Shown: piece after piece, positions 1 to 7,327 of the stretch | Layout of the letters: every line of letters starts with the position of its first letter | Numbering within the stretch: the stretch's first letter is position 1 | Assembly: GCA_046292345.1 (NCBI GenBank) | Contig: JBKBRC010000055.1 | Span: forward strand, 1 to 13,323 | Direction of reading: 5' to 3' | Length of the DNA: 13,323 bases | Source: JBKBRC01 sp046292345 | Lineage (GTDB): Bacteria; Bacteroidota; Rhodothermia; Rhodothermales; Rubricoccaceae | The notes under the pieces: generated by a model | Seen by the model: only the letters and a program-made list of their open reading frames with translations | The model's database searches: none | What the model was told of the DNA's origin: nothing | Position numbers and translations under genes: made by a program

Positions 1-754
1 CGTCCCCGCCCCGCTCGGGCCGGGGACGCTCCATCCGCTCGCGCAGACGCTTGCCGCCATCGAGGCGCTCTTCCACGGCTTCGGCTTCGCCGTGGCGCGC
101 GGCCCGGAGATCGAAGACGACTGGCACAACTTCACCGCGCTGCACTTCCCGCCCGATCACCCGGCGCGTGACATGCAGGACACGTTCTTCCTCGAGCCCC
201 CGCCGCCCGAGGGACGCGGCGTGCTGCTGCGCACGCACACCTCGCCCGTGCAGGTGCGCGTGCTCGAGGCCGCCGCGCGCGAGGATGGCACGCTCGCCGC
301 GCCCGTGCGCGTCATCGCCCCGGGGCGCGTCTTCCGCAACGAGGCCATCTCGTACAAGAGCTTCTGCCTGTTCCACCAGGTCGAGGGCCTCGTCGTGGAC
401 GAGGGCGTCTCCTTCGCCGACCTCCGGGCCATGCTCTTCGGCTTCGCGCGCGCCTTCTTCGGCGCCGACGTCCGCATGCGCTTCCGGCCGTCCTTCTTCC
501 CGTTCACCGAGCCCTCGGCCGAGGTAGACATCTGGTGGGCCGACGACCGCCTGCCCGGCGGCGGGCGCTGGCTCGAGATCCTCGGCTGCGGCCTCGTCGA
601 TCCTGCCGTGCTCGAGAACTGCGGGCTCGACGCCGAGCGCTACACCGGCTACGCCTTCGGCATGGGCGTCGAGCGCCTGGCCATGCTCCGCCACGGCATC
701 GCAGACATCCGCCTGTTCTACGAGAACGACCTCCGCTTCCTCCAGCAGTTCTGA
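1..754 (+). CDS. pheS: Phenylalanyl-tRNA synthetase alpha subunit, 3' portion (5' end outside window)
   Basis: Catalytic subunit of the cytoplasmic alpha2-beta2 enzyme that charges tRNA-Phe with phenylalanine. The reading frame is already open at base 2, so the start and the N-terminal tRNA-binding coiled coil lie upstream; about 250 codons are visible. They begin with the family hallmark G-x-x-HPL-x-x-T and continue through RGPEIEDDWHNF and DHPARDMQDTF. Motif 2 of class II synthetases follows (GRVFRNEAISYKSF, FHQVEGLVVD), then RPSFFPFTEPSAEVD. Motif 3 is GYAFGMGVERLAML and the protein ends DLRFLQQF. The cysteine-bearing insertion that I recall after the SAE-D segment in Bacteroides-type PheS is absent here; a short GGGRW loop takes its place. 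GTG at 92 is internal, because conserved sequence precedes it. The last six codons and the stop form the first unit of the 23-bp tandem repeat that separates this gene from pheT, with which it surely forms an operon. Confidence 0.97.
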   Translation, partial: VPAPLGPGTLHPLAQTLAAIEALFHGFGFAVARGPEIEDDWHNFTALHFPPDHPARDMQDTFFLEPPPPEGRGVLLRTHTSPVQVRVLEAAAREDGTLAAPVRVIAPGRVFRNEAISYKSFCLFHQVEGLVVDEGVSFADLRAMLFGFARAFFGADVRMRFRPSFFPFTEPSAEVDIWWADDRLPGGGRWLEILGCGLVDPAVLENCGLDAERYTGYAFGMGVERLAMLRHGIADIRLFYENDLRFLQQF

Positions 755-825
755 CCCGCTTCCTCCAGCAGTTCTGACCCGCTTCCTCCAGCAGTTCTGA
801 CCCGCTTCCTCCAGCAGTTCTGACC
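734..825 (+). repeat. Perfect 23-bp tandem repeat, 4 copies, spanning pheS 3' end and pheS-pheT gap
   Basis: Four identical 23-bp units run head to tail at 734-756, 757-779, 780-802 and 803-825. The unit starts CGCTTCCTCCAGCAG and ends TTCTGACC. Copy 1 is coding: it supplies the conserved PheS C-terminus RFLQQF, the TGA stop and two more bases. The other three copies therefore look like duplications of the end of pheS. Because 23 is not a multiple of 3, the four TGA codons (752, 775, 798, 821) fall in all three forward frames. Without the three extra copies the pheS stop would lie only 18 bases before the pheT start, so the repeat adds 69 bases to the gap. There are no spacers, so this is not CRISPR. 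Identity between copies points to recent or ongoing copy-number change; a sequencing or assembly artefact is also possible. Confidence 0.97.
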
Positions 826-841
826 CGGCCGCCCTGTCTCC

Positions 842-3397
842 ATGAACGTCTCTTTCTCCTGGCTCTCGGAATACGTCCCGCACGGCCTGACGGCCGAGGG
901 TGTCGCGGATCTGCTTACGATGGCCGGCCTCGAGGTCGAGTCGGTCGAGCGCACCGGGCCGTCGTTCAGCGGTGTCGTCGTGGGGCACGTGCTCGAGACG
1001 CGCCCGCACCCCGCTGCCGATCGCCTCACCTGCTGCGTGGTGGACGTGGGCGCGGAGGCCCCCGTGGCCATCGTGTGCGGCGCGCCCAACGTAGCCGCCG
1101 GGCAGAAGGTCGCCGTCGCCACCGTCGGCACGACGCTCTGCCTGCCCGCGCGCGAGACGCCGGGGCAGGCCGCCCCGGTCACGATCAAGCGAGCCAGGAT
1201 CCGCGGCGAGGTCTCCGAGGGCATGATCTGCGCCGAGGACGAGCTCGGCCTCGGCGACGACCATGCGGGCATCCTCGTGCTCGGCGAGGATGCCGTGCCC
1301 GGCACGCCCTTCGCCGACTACCTCGCCGCGCGCGGCGCCCTCCCTGGCGACGCCGTTCTGGACGTCAACATTACCCCCAACCGCCCCGACGCGACGAGCC
1401 ACATAGGCATCGCGCGCGACGTGGCCGCGCTCACCGGCGTGCCGCTCACGCTCCCGGACGTCGCCGAGCCCGCCGCGGGCGGCGCCGCGGCCGAAGCCGT
1501 CGCAGTGCACATCGAGGACGCGGCCGACTGCCCGCGCTACTGCGCCGTCCTCGTGCGCGGCGTGCGCGTCGGCGAGAGCCCGGCGTGGCTGCGCGAGCGC
1601 CTGGCGGCCATCGGCGTGCGGAGCGTCAGCAACGTCGTAGACGTGACCAACTTCGTCCTCCACGAGGCCGGGCAGCCGCTGCACGCGTTCGACCTGGCGC
1701 GCCTCGAGGGCGCGCCCGGGCGCGAGGCCACGATCCACGTGCGCCGCAGCCGCCCTGGCGAGCGCCTGACGACGCTCGACGGGGCCGAGCGCACGCTCCC
1801 CGAAGGCACGCTCGTCATCGCCGACGCCGCGCGGCCGGTCGCCGTGGCCGGCGTCATGGGCGGCGCCGATACCGAAGTCACCGGGGCCACGACGGACATT
1901 CTGATCGAGTCGGCCGTGTTCGAGGCCGCCGCCGTGCGCCGCGCCGCGCGCGCGCTCGGCCTGCACACCGACGCCGCCTACCGCTTCGAGCGCGGCGTGG
2001 ATCCGACCGCGCAGCCTCGCGCGGCGGCCCGCGCGGCGGCGCTCATCGCCGAGATCGCCGGCGGGACGGTCGTGGAGGGTATGGCCGAGGCGCACCCGCG
2101 TCCGCATGAGCCGCGCACGGTCACGCTGCGCCCGGAGCGCCTCGCCGCTACGCTTGGCGCCGACGTGCCGCCCGAGGACGTGGCGCGCCTCCTGACGGCC
2201 ATCGGCTTCGAGGTCTCGCGCGCCGACGCGCTCGACGCCTTCGCCGAGGGCGCCCTCGCCGGGGGCACGCTCGAGGCGGCCGCTGCCGGGGCCGCCCACG
2301 GCGGCTGGCGCGTCACCGTCCCGCCCTTCCGCCCGGACGTGGCGCGCGAGATCGACGTCGTCGAGGAGGTCGCGCGCCTCTACGGCTTCGACCGCCTGCC
2401 GCTGCCGGCCACGACGGCCGTGCCGCTCGTGCCCTCCGGCGACACGCCCGCGGCGCACCTGCTCGCGCAGGCGCGCCGCACGCTCGCCGCGCTCGGCTTC
2501 CACGAGCTCTTCGCCAACTCGCTCGTGCCCGCGCCCGTGGCGGCCCGCTTCGCCGATCCGGCCTGGACCGGCGGCCCGGCCGCGCCCGTCGAGACGCTCA
2601 ACCCGATCTCGCAGGAGATGGCCGCCCTCCGCCCGGCGCTGCTCCCCGGCCTGCTCGCCGCCGCCGCCTACACCGCCGCGCGCGGCGCCGACGGGCTGCG
2701 CTTCTTCGAGGCGGGGCGCGTCTTCGCGCGCGGCGCCGGCGCCGAGGAGCCCGTGCCCGGCTACCGCGAGCACACGGCGCTGGCGATCGGGCTGGGCGGC
2801 CCGGCCCGCCGCGCCAGCTGGGACGGCCCGGCTCGCGCGGCCGACTTCTATGACCTCAAGGGCATCGTGCAGCATCTGCTGGCCGGCGTGGGCGTGCCGA
2901 CCCCGCGCGAGACGCCGCACCCGGAGCCCTCCGCGCTTGCCGCCTACGCGCTCGAGCTGCACGCCGGCGAGCGCCGGCTCGGCACGCTCGCGCGCGTCGC
3001 CGACGACGTCTGCGCCGACTACGACCTCCCGGCGCCGTTCTTCGCCGCCGAACTGGACTGGGACGCCGTCGCGGCGGCGGCACGCTCGGGCGTGGTGCGC
3101 TACGCGCCCATCAGCCGCTTCCCCGTCGCCGAGCGCGACCTGGCCGTCGTCGTCGACGCAGCGCAGCCGGCCGGGCCGCTCGCCGAGACGATCCGCGAGG
3201 CCGGCGGCGCGCTGCTCCGGTCCGTACGCCTCTTCGACGTGTACACGGGCGAGCGCTTGCCGCCCGGGCGCAAGAGCCTCGCCTTCGCGCTGCGCTTCGG
3301 CGCCGAGCGCACGCTGCGCGACAAGGAGGTCGAGGGCCGGATGAAGGCGATCCTGCGCGCGCTCGAGCACGTCCACGGCGCGGTGCTGCGTACCTGA
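842..3397 (+). CDS. pheT: Phenylalanyl-tRNA synthetase beta subunit
   Basis: Non-catalytic large subunit of phenylalanyl-tRNA synthetase. It holds the tRNA, edits mischarged Tyr-tRNA-Phe and completes the alpha2-beta2 complex with PheS. The product is 851 residues, a little longer than the usual roughly 800. Domains in order: N-terminal B1 piece (MNVSFSWLSEYV); EMAP/OB-fold tRNA-binding domain at about 40-150 (GHVLETRPHPAADRL, VCGAPNV); hinge with TPNRPD at about 178-183; B3/4 editing domain at about 220-390 (SVSNVVDVTNFVLHEAGQPLH, GVMGG); B5 domain at about 410-510; catalytic-like core to about 750 (NPISQEMAALRPALLPGLL, FFEAGRVF); ferredoxin-fold anticodon-binding domain from about 754 (RFPVAERDLAVVVD, LFDVYTGERLPPGRKSLAF) to the end. 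ATG 842 opens directly into the conserved N-terminus. It has no Shine-Dalgarno sequence; the bases before it are pyrimidine-rich. It is presumably co-transcribed with pheS despite the repeat-expanded gap. Confidence 0.98.
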   Translation: MNVSFSWLSEYVPHGLTAEGVADLLTMAGLEVESVERTGPSFSGVVVGHVLETRPHPAADRLTCCVVDVGAEAPVAIVCGAPNVAAGQKVAVATVGTTLCLPARETPGQAAPVTIKRARIRGEVSEGMICAEDELGLGDDHAGILVLGEDAVPGTPFADYLAARGALPGDAVLDVNITPNRPDATSHIGIARDVAALTGVPLTLPDVAEPAAGGAAAEAVAVHIEDAADCPRYCAVLVRGVRVGESPAWLRERLAAIGVRSVSNVVDVTNFVLHEAGQPLHAFDLARLEGAPGREATIHVRRSRPGERLTTLDGAERTLPEGTLVIADAARPVAVAGVMGGADTEVTGATTDILIESAVFEAAAVRRAARALGLHTDAAYRFERGVDPTAQPRAAARAAALIAEIAGGTVVEGMAEAHPRPHEPRTVTLRPERLAATLGADVPPEDVARLLTAIGFEVSRADALDAFAEGALAGGTLEAAAAGAAHGGWRVTVPPFRPDVAREIDVVEEVARLYGFDRLPLPATTAVPLVPSGDTPAAHLLAQARRTLAALGFHELFANSLVPAPVAARFADPAWTGGPAAPVETLNPISQEMAALRPALLPGLLAAAAYTAARGADGLRFFEAGRVFARGAGAEEPVPGYREHTALAIGLGGPARRASWDGPARAADFYDLKGIVQHLLAGVGVPTPRETPHPEPSALAAYALELHAGERRLGTLARVADDVCADYDLPAPFFAAELDWDAVAAAARSGVVRYAPISRFPVAERDLAVVVDAAQPAGPLAETIREAGGALLRSVRLFDVYTGERLPPGRKSLAFALRFGAERTLRDKEVEGRMKAILRALEHVHGAVLRT

Positions 3398-3448
3398 CGC
3401 CTCCGCAGGGGGGCGGGGTCTCCGGGAGGAGGGCTGGGCGCGCCGTCC

Positions 3449-3474
3449 GGCCTACCTTCAGGGCCTACCTTCAG
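3449..3474 (+). repeat. 13-bp tandem duplication (2 copies) carrying a promoter-like box
   Basis: The 13-mer GGCCTACCTTCAG occurs twice back to back, at 3449-3461 and 3462-3474. The second copy ends two bases before the ATG of the methyltransferase gene. Each copy contains TACCTTCA, a match to the TA-N2-TT core of the Bacteroidota -7 promoter element, so the duplication doubles the putative core box. Confidence 0.9.
3453..3460 (+). promoter_or_regulatory. Putative -7 promoter box for the methyltransferase gene
   Basis: TACCTTCA resembles the Bacteroidota -7 element TAnnTTTG and lies 16 bases before ATG 3477. Transcription from it would start near 3465 and give a very short leader. A second copy (3466-3473) is too close to the start codon unless the transcript is leaderless. 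I see no convincing TTTG-like -33 element upstream. The call rests on similarity to boxes before other genes in this window. Confidence 0.45.
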
Positions 3475-3476
3475 GT

Positions 3477-4349
3477 ATGATCACCCCGCACGCCCCCTTT
3501 CGCTCCGACGCCGTCGCCGAGCACTACGACGCGCTCGACACGCTCTACCGCGAGTTGTGGGGCGAGCACCTGCACCACGGTCTTTGGCCGGAGGGGCGCC
3601 CCGGCAGGGCGGCGTCCCCGGAGGCGGCCGCACGGGCTCTCGCCGAGCGCGTCGCCCGGGCGGCCGGTGCTGCGCCCGGCCGGCGCGTCGTGGACGTCGG
3701 GTGCGGCTACGGTGGCACGAGCCGCGTGCTCGCCCGCCGCGGCGCGCACGTGACTGCGCTGACGCTCTCGGCCGCGCAGGCCGCTTACGCGCGCGCGCAG
3801 CCCCCGCTCGCCGGCACGCCCCCCGAGACGCCCGCGCCCTCGTACCGCGTCCGCGACTGGCTCGAGAACGACCTGCCCACTGCCCATTTCGACGCCGCCG
3901 TGGCGGTCGAGAGCACGACCCACATGCCCGAGCGTCCCCGCGTGTTCGGGGAGATCGCCCGCGTGCTGCGTCCGGGCGGGCGGCTCGTGCTCTGCGTGTG
4001 GATGACCGCGCCCGCGCCCTCGCCGGTGGCCGCCCGCCTGCTGCTCGAGCCCATCTGCCGCGAGGGGCGCCTGGCCGGCATGGGCTCGGCCGCCGAGAAC
4101 CGCGCGTGGATCGCAGACGCCGGCCTGCGCGTGTGCCGCTTCGAGGACTGGAGCGCCCGCGTGGCGCGCACCTGGACGGTGTGCATCGCGCGGGCCGCGC
4201 GGCGCCTCGCCCGGGATCCTGCCGCACGGCGTGTTCTGCGCAAGGCCCCTGAGCGCGCGTTTGCGCGCGCGCTCCTGCGCCTCCGCGTCGCCTATGCCGC
4301 TGGAGCGATGCGCTACGGCTACTTCGAGGCAGAGAACCCGCTCGTCTGA
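3477..4349 (+). CDS. SAM-dependent methyltransferase (tocopherol/sterol methyltransferase-like family)
   Basis: A 290-residue class I methyltransferase that transfers a methyl group from S-adenosylmethionine to an unknown small-molecule acceptor. No signal peptide is present, so it is probably cytoplasmic. The N-terminal segment EHYDALDTLYRELWGEHLHHG (about residues 14-34) resembles the ELWGEH-HHG start typical of gamma-tocopherol, sarcosine/dimethylglycine and related small-molecule methyltransferases. SAM motif I is VVDVGCGYGG at about 71-80, followed by a basic RGAHVTALTLS motif II region. FDAAVAVESTTHMPER and EIARVLRPGGRLVLCVWM are the post-I and motif III segments; the ES-x-x-HMP stretch recalls the MESGEHMP of Erg6/tocopherol enzymes. 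The C-terminal third ends with YGYFEAENPLV. It stands alone between pheT and a glucan hydrolase, neither of which hints at a substrate. It appears to have its own promoter at 3453. The substrate is unknown; the fold is certain. Confidence 0.88.
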   Translation: MITPHAPFRSDAVAEHYDALDTLYRELWGEHLHHGLWPEGRPGRAASPEAAARALAERVARAAGAAPGRRVVDVGCGYGGTSRVLARRGAHVTALTLSAAQAAYARAQPPLAGTPPETPAPSYRVRDWLENDLPTAHFDAAVAVESTTHMPERPRVFGEIARVLRPGGRLVLCVWMTAPAPSPVAARLLLEPICREGRLAGMGSAAENRAWIADAGLRVCRFEDWSARVARTWTVCIARAARRLARDPAARRVLRKAPERAFARALLRLRVAYAAGAMRYGYFEAENPLV

Positions 4350-4416
4350 GCGGCGCAGCGGGTGCGGGCGCGGCGGGAAGCCGAGGCGTCTGTTCCACCG
4401 GGGTCGTGGAAGCGCT

Positions 4417-4424
4417 TACTTTCC
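4417..4424 (+). promoter_or_regulatory. Putative -7 promoter box for the GH13 hydrolase gene
   Basis: TACTTTCC matches the TA-N2-TT(T) core of the Bacteroidota -7 element, 24 bases before the chosen GTG start. A weak upstream TTC (4393-4395) sits 21 bases before it and could be a degenerate -33 element. It is one of the few T-rich spots in this GC-rich gap. Placing the transcript start just after it also argues against the upstream GTG at 4362 as the translation start. Confidence 0.4.
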
Positions 4425-4448
4425 CCCGCACACCCTCCCCGTTTGCCC

Positions 4449-7232
4449 GTGCTCCTTCGCTGCCCGTCCGTGCGCTTGCTGCCTCTCTTCGTGCTGCTCC
4501 TGCCTGCCGCGCTCGCCGCGCAGCCGTTCTCGCCCGCCGAGCGCGCCCAGGGCTACGCCCTTCGCGGCGACACGACGCACTTTGTCTTCGATGCCGGACG
4601 CTACGGCACGGCGCCGGCGCGCGTCGTCGTCACGGGCGGCTTCCGGCAGTGGAGCACCAGCATGGACGACCCGGCCTGGCAACTCGCTCCGCTGCGGGCC
4701 GCCGGGGCCGAGCTCTGGACGCTCGCCGTCGCCAACGCCGGCTACGCGGCCATCCCGCCTGCGACGCCGTTCAAGTTCCGCGTGGATGACGCAGCCGGCC
4801 CCGGCCGCTGGCTCGATCCGCCGGCCGACGCGCCCAACGTGCTCGGTGGCAACCTCGTGTTTCTCTTCGGCACCGAGCCGCCGCGGCTGCGGGCCGAGCT
4901 GCGCGGCCCGCGCGCCGTCTGGGCACGCGTCTCGGGCGACGACGTCACGCGGCCCCTGCGTCCGGACGCCTACCGCCTCGTTCGCGCCGACGGCACCGCC
5001 ATCCCGGTCGCGGCCGTGCTACCCAACGAGGCCGAGACGGCGCTCGTCGTGCCAGCCGAGGACCTCGACGTGCGCCGCGTACACTATCTCTTCGCGCGCA
5101 CGGAGGCGGGTGAGCTGCGCGCCATGACGTCGTTCGACGGCCTCTGGCGGACCCTCTACTCGGCCAAGCCGCTCGGCGCCGAGATCGTAGACCGCACGCC
5201 GGGCGCGGCGCAGCCCACGCTGGGCACCGACTTCCGCCTCTTCGCCCCCCGCGCCGACTCCGTGCGCCTCCACTTCTACGCCGCGCACGACGGCCCCGAG
5301 ACGGCCAGCCACGCCCTCGCGCGCGACGCCGATGGCGTCTGGGAGGTGGCCCTCTCCGGCGATCTCCACGGCACCTGGTACGACTTCTCGGTCTATGGCC
5401 CGGACGATCCCGGCAACACGTTCACCAACCACACCGGCCGCCGCGTACGCGACCCCTACGCGCGCGTCGTCGCGGGCTCGTTCGGCCGCGGGCGGGTCTG
5501 GCGGCCCACCCGCCCCGCTACCGGCGTGCGCGGCGGCCGGCCGGCCATGCAGGACCTGGTCGCCTACGAGGTGCACGTGCAGGACTTTACGGACAACCTG
5601 CCGCTGCCGGATGAGCTCCGTGGTACCCTCTCCGGGATGGCCACGCCTGGCCTGCGCAACTCGCGCGGCGAGCCCATCGGCCTCGACCACCTCGAGCGCC
5701 TCGGCATCAACGCCGTGCACCTGCTGCCCGTCCAGGAATTCCTCCACTACCCGGACGACGTCTGGCGCGCCGCCTTCGCCGACGACCCGTTCATGCGCGA
5801 GCAGGGCATCGCCGACGAAAACTACCAGTGGGGCTATCGCATCACGGATTTCTTCGCCGTCGAGAACCGCTACCGGCGGCGCGGCACCGAGCATGGCGCC
5901 GAGCGCGACCAGTTCCGCGACCTCGTGCAGGCGTTCCACGACCGCGGCATTGCCGTCATCGTGGACTTCGTGTTCAACCACACGGGCGAGAACATGGAGG
6001 GCCTCGACCACGTGTTCAGCTTCAACGGGATCGACCGGCACTACTACTACCGGCTCGATCAGGAGGGACGAAACATCGGGCCGTACGGCAACGAGGTCAA
6101 ATCCGAGGAGCGGCCCATGGTGCAGCGGTGGCTCATCGACCAGATGCGCCACTACATGGACGAGTTCGGCGTGGACGGCTTTCGCATCGACCTGGCCGGC
6201 GCTACCGACGAGCAGACGCTGCGCGCCATCCGCGCCGCACTCCCTGAGACCACCCTCATCTACGGCGAGCCCTGGATCCCGCCCTCCGACCCCGACGTGG
6301 TCGCCAACCCGTCGTGGGCCTGGTACAAAGAGGACGCGCCCATCACGTTCTTCCAGGACGACGCGCGCAACAGCTTCAAGGGCCCCGTGTCAACGCCGCG
6401 CGACCCGGTCGCTGACCGCGGCTTCGCCGGCGGCGATGGCACCCAGCGCGCACGCGTCAAACACGGCCTGGCCAGTACGTTTCCCGAGGAGACGAGCCCG
6501 CTCTCGGGCATCAACTACCTCGACATCCACGACAACTGGGCCCTGGCCGACCAGTTCGCGCGCTTCACCGACGGGCCGGGTGCCTGGGACGGCCGCGCAG
6601 GCGTGGACGAGGCCGGCGTGCGCATCGCGGCCACACTTCTGCTGACGAGCCTCGGGCCGGTCGTGCTCCACGGGGGTACCGAGTTCCTGCGCTCGAAGGG
6701 CCTCGCGCCCCACCCGGACACGCTGGGAGGCGAGCGCGTGCTGCGCACGGCCATGGGGCCGGTCTACCTCAAGGGCCGCGGCGACACCTACAACCTGCGC
6801 GCCGCAAACCGCTTCGACTGGGAGCGCGTCGGCGCTACGCCCGCCGACGGCGTCGCCAACGACTACGCGGCGATGCTCGCATGGTGGCGTGGCCTGATCG
6901 CGCTCCGCCGCTCCGAAGCCGGCGCCGTCTTCCGGCAGGCAGAGGCCGTGCCCGAGGGCTACTTCCGCTGGTTCGAGCCGGCCGACGCGCGCGCGCTCGG
7001 CTACCTCGTCGGCGACCGCGTGCTCGTGCTCGTCAACGGCGCCGACGCGCCCGTGACGTTCGAGGGAATTCCGGACACGGGCTGGACCGTTGTGGCCGAG
7101 AGCGACGCCGAGACCGGCCGCATCGACGTGCAGAACGGCCTGCGTGCGCTCACGCCGGGCCTCCGGGAGGGCGCCGCGCGGGCCGAGACCCTCCCGGCCC
7201 GGGGGATTCAGATCTGGGTGCGCAGTCAGTAA
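4449..7232 (+). CDS. Secreted GH13 alpha-glucan hydrolase, type I pullulanase-like
   Basis: Exported enzyme of the alpha-amylase superfamily, probably cleaving alpha-1,6 branches in pullulan, starch or glycogen. From GTG 4449 it is 927 residues and starts with a signal peptide (MLLRCPSVRLLPLFVLLLP) and likely cleavage at LAA-Q (about 24/25). Then: a CBM20/48-like beta-sandwich at about 45-140 (GGFRQWSTSMDDPAWQL, FKFRVDD); an unassigned domain to about 250; a second CBM48/E-set domain at about 257-320 (DFRLFAPRADSVRLHFY); the (beta/alpha)8 core with YEVHVQDF, region I DFVFNHTGE (H511), region II GFRIDLAG (nucleophile D581), region III YGEPW (acid/base E607) and region IV YLDIHDNW (D695); and a C-terminal sandwich to IWVRSQ. 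Pullulanases usually carry YNWGYDP; here it is YQWGYRITDF. TTG 4443 and GTG 4470 are alternative starts that also give signal peptides. The open frame reaches back to GTG 4362, but those codons precede the signal peptide. The GH13 assignment is firm; pullulanase specificity is likely, not proven. Confidence 0.92.
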   Translation: MLLRCPSVRLLPLFVLLLPAALAAQPFSPAERAQGYALRGDTTHFVFDAGRYGTAPARVVVTGGFRQWSTSMDDPAWQLAPLRAAGAELWTLAVANAGYAAIPPATPFKFRVDDAAGPGRWLDPPADAPNVLGGNLVFLFGTEPPRLRAELRGPRAVWARVSGDDVTRPLRPDAYRLVRADGTAIPVAAVLPNEAETALVVPAEDLDVRRVHYLFARTEAGELRAMTSFDGLWRTLYSAKPLGAEIVDRTPGAAQPTLGTDFRLFAPRADSVRLHFYAAHDGPETASHALARDADGVWEVALSGDLHGTWYDFSVYGPDDPGNTFTNHTGRRVRDPYARVVAGSFGRGRVWRPTRPATGVRGGRPAMQDLVAYEVHVQDFTDNLPLPDELRGTLSGMATPGLRNSRGEPIGLDHLERLGINAVHLLPVQEFLHYPDDVWRAAFADDPFMREQGIADENYQWGYRITDFFAVENRYRRRGTEHGAERDQFRDLVQAFHDRGIAVIVDFVFNHTGENMEGLDHVFSFNGIDRHYYYRLDQEGRNIGPYGNEVKSEERPMVQRWLIDQMRHYMDEFGVDGFRIDLAGATDEQTLRAIRAALPETTLIYGEPWIPPSDPDVVANPSWAWYKEDAPITFFQDDARNSFKGPVSTPRDPVADRGFAGGDGTQRARVKHGLASTFPEETSPLSGINYLDIHDNWALADQFARFTDGPGAWDGRAGVDEAGVRIAATLLLTSLGPVVLHGGTEFLRSKGLAPHPDTLGGERVLRTAMGPVYLKGRGDTYNLRAANRFDWERVGATPADGVANDYAAMLAWWRGLIALRRSEAGAVFRQAEAVPEGYFRWFEPADARALGYLVGDRVLVLVNGADAPVTFEGIPDTGWTVVAESDAETGRIDVQNGLRALTPGLREGAARAETLPARGIQIWVRSQ

Positions 7233-7327
7233 AGAGTCTGTGGGGGGCGACTTCGGCCCTCTGTGAGTGGAACGAAGGCCTGCGGGCAGCATAAGCGGGG
7301 CGGCCCAGCCTTCCCTGCACGCTACCC

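Noticed and set aside
92..754. Start of pheS at 92
   Set aside because: Conserved PheS sequence (G-x-x-HPL onward) is in frame upstream to base 2, so the gene continues beyond the window edge.
734..825. CRISPR array
   Set aside because: The units are directly adjacent with no spacers and the first unit is coding sequence of pheS.
718..1305. Antisense open frame containing repeated peptide from the 23-bp array
   Set aside because: It only exists because the repeat has no stops on that strand; most of it is opposite the conserved start of pheT.
1075..2109. 344-codon forward open frame inside pheT
   Set aside because: It is Arg/Ala/His-rich, shifted against a well-conserved PheT frame, and has no family features.
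3425..3433. GGAGGAGGG as ribosome binding site of the methyltransferase gene
   Set aside because: It lies 43 bases before the ATG, far outside the 5-10 base window, with promoter-like sequence in between.
4362..4448. Upstream GTG 4362 as start of the GH13 hydrolase
   Set aside because: It would place 29 unconserved, charged residues before an obvious signal peptide and would start upstream of the likely promoter box at 4417.
5019..6152. Antisense open frame of 377 codons inside the GH13 gene
   Set aside because: It is opposite the catalytic core; its length is explained by the lack of stops in the reverse frame of GC-biased codons. No domain or start signal.
7233..7327. Terminator or promoter between the GH13 and lipoprotein genes
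   Set aside because: I see G-rich sequence and no stable hairpin with T-run and no TA-N2-TT box; nothing firm to annotate in these 95 bases.
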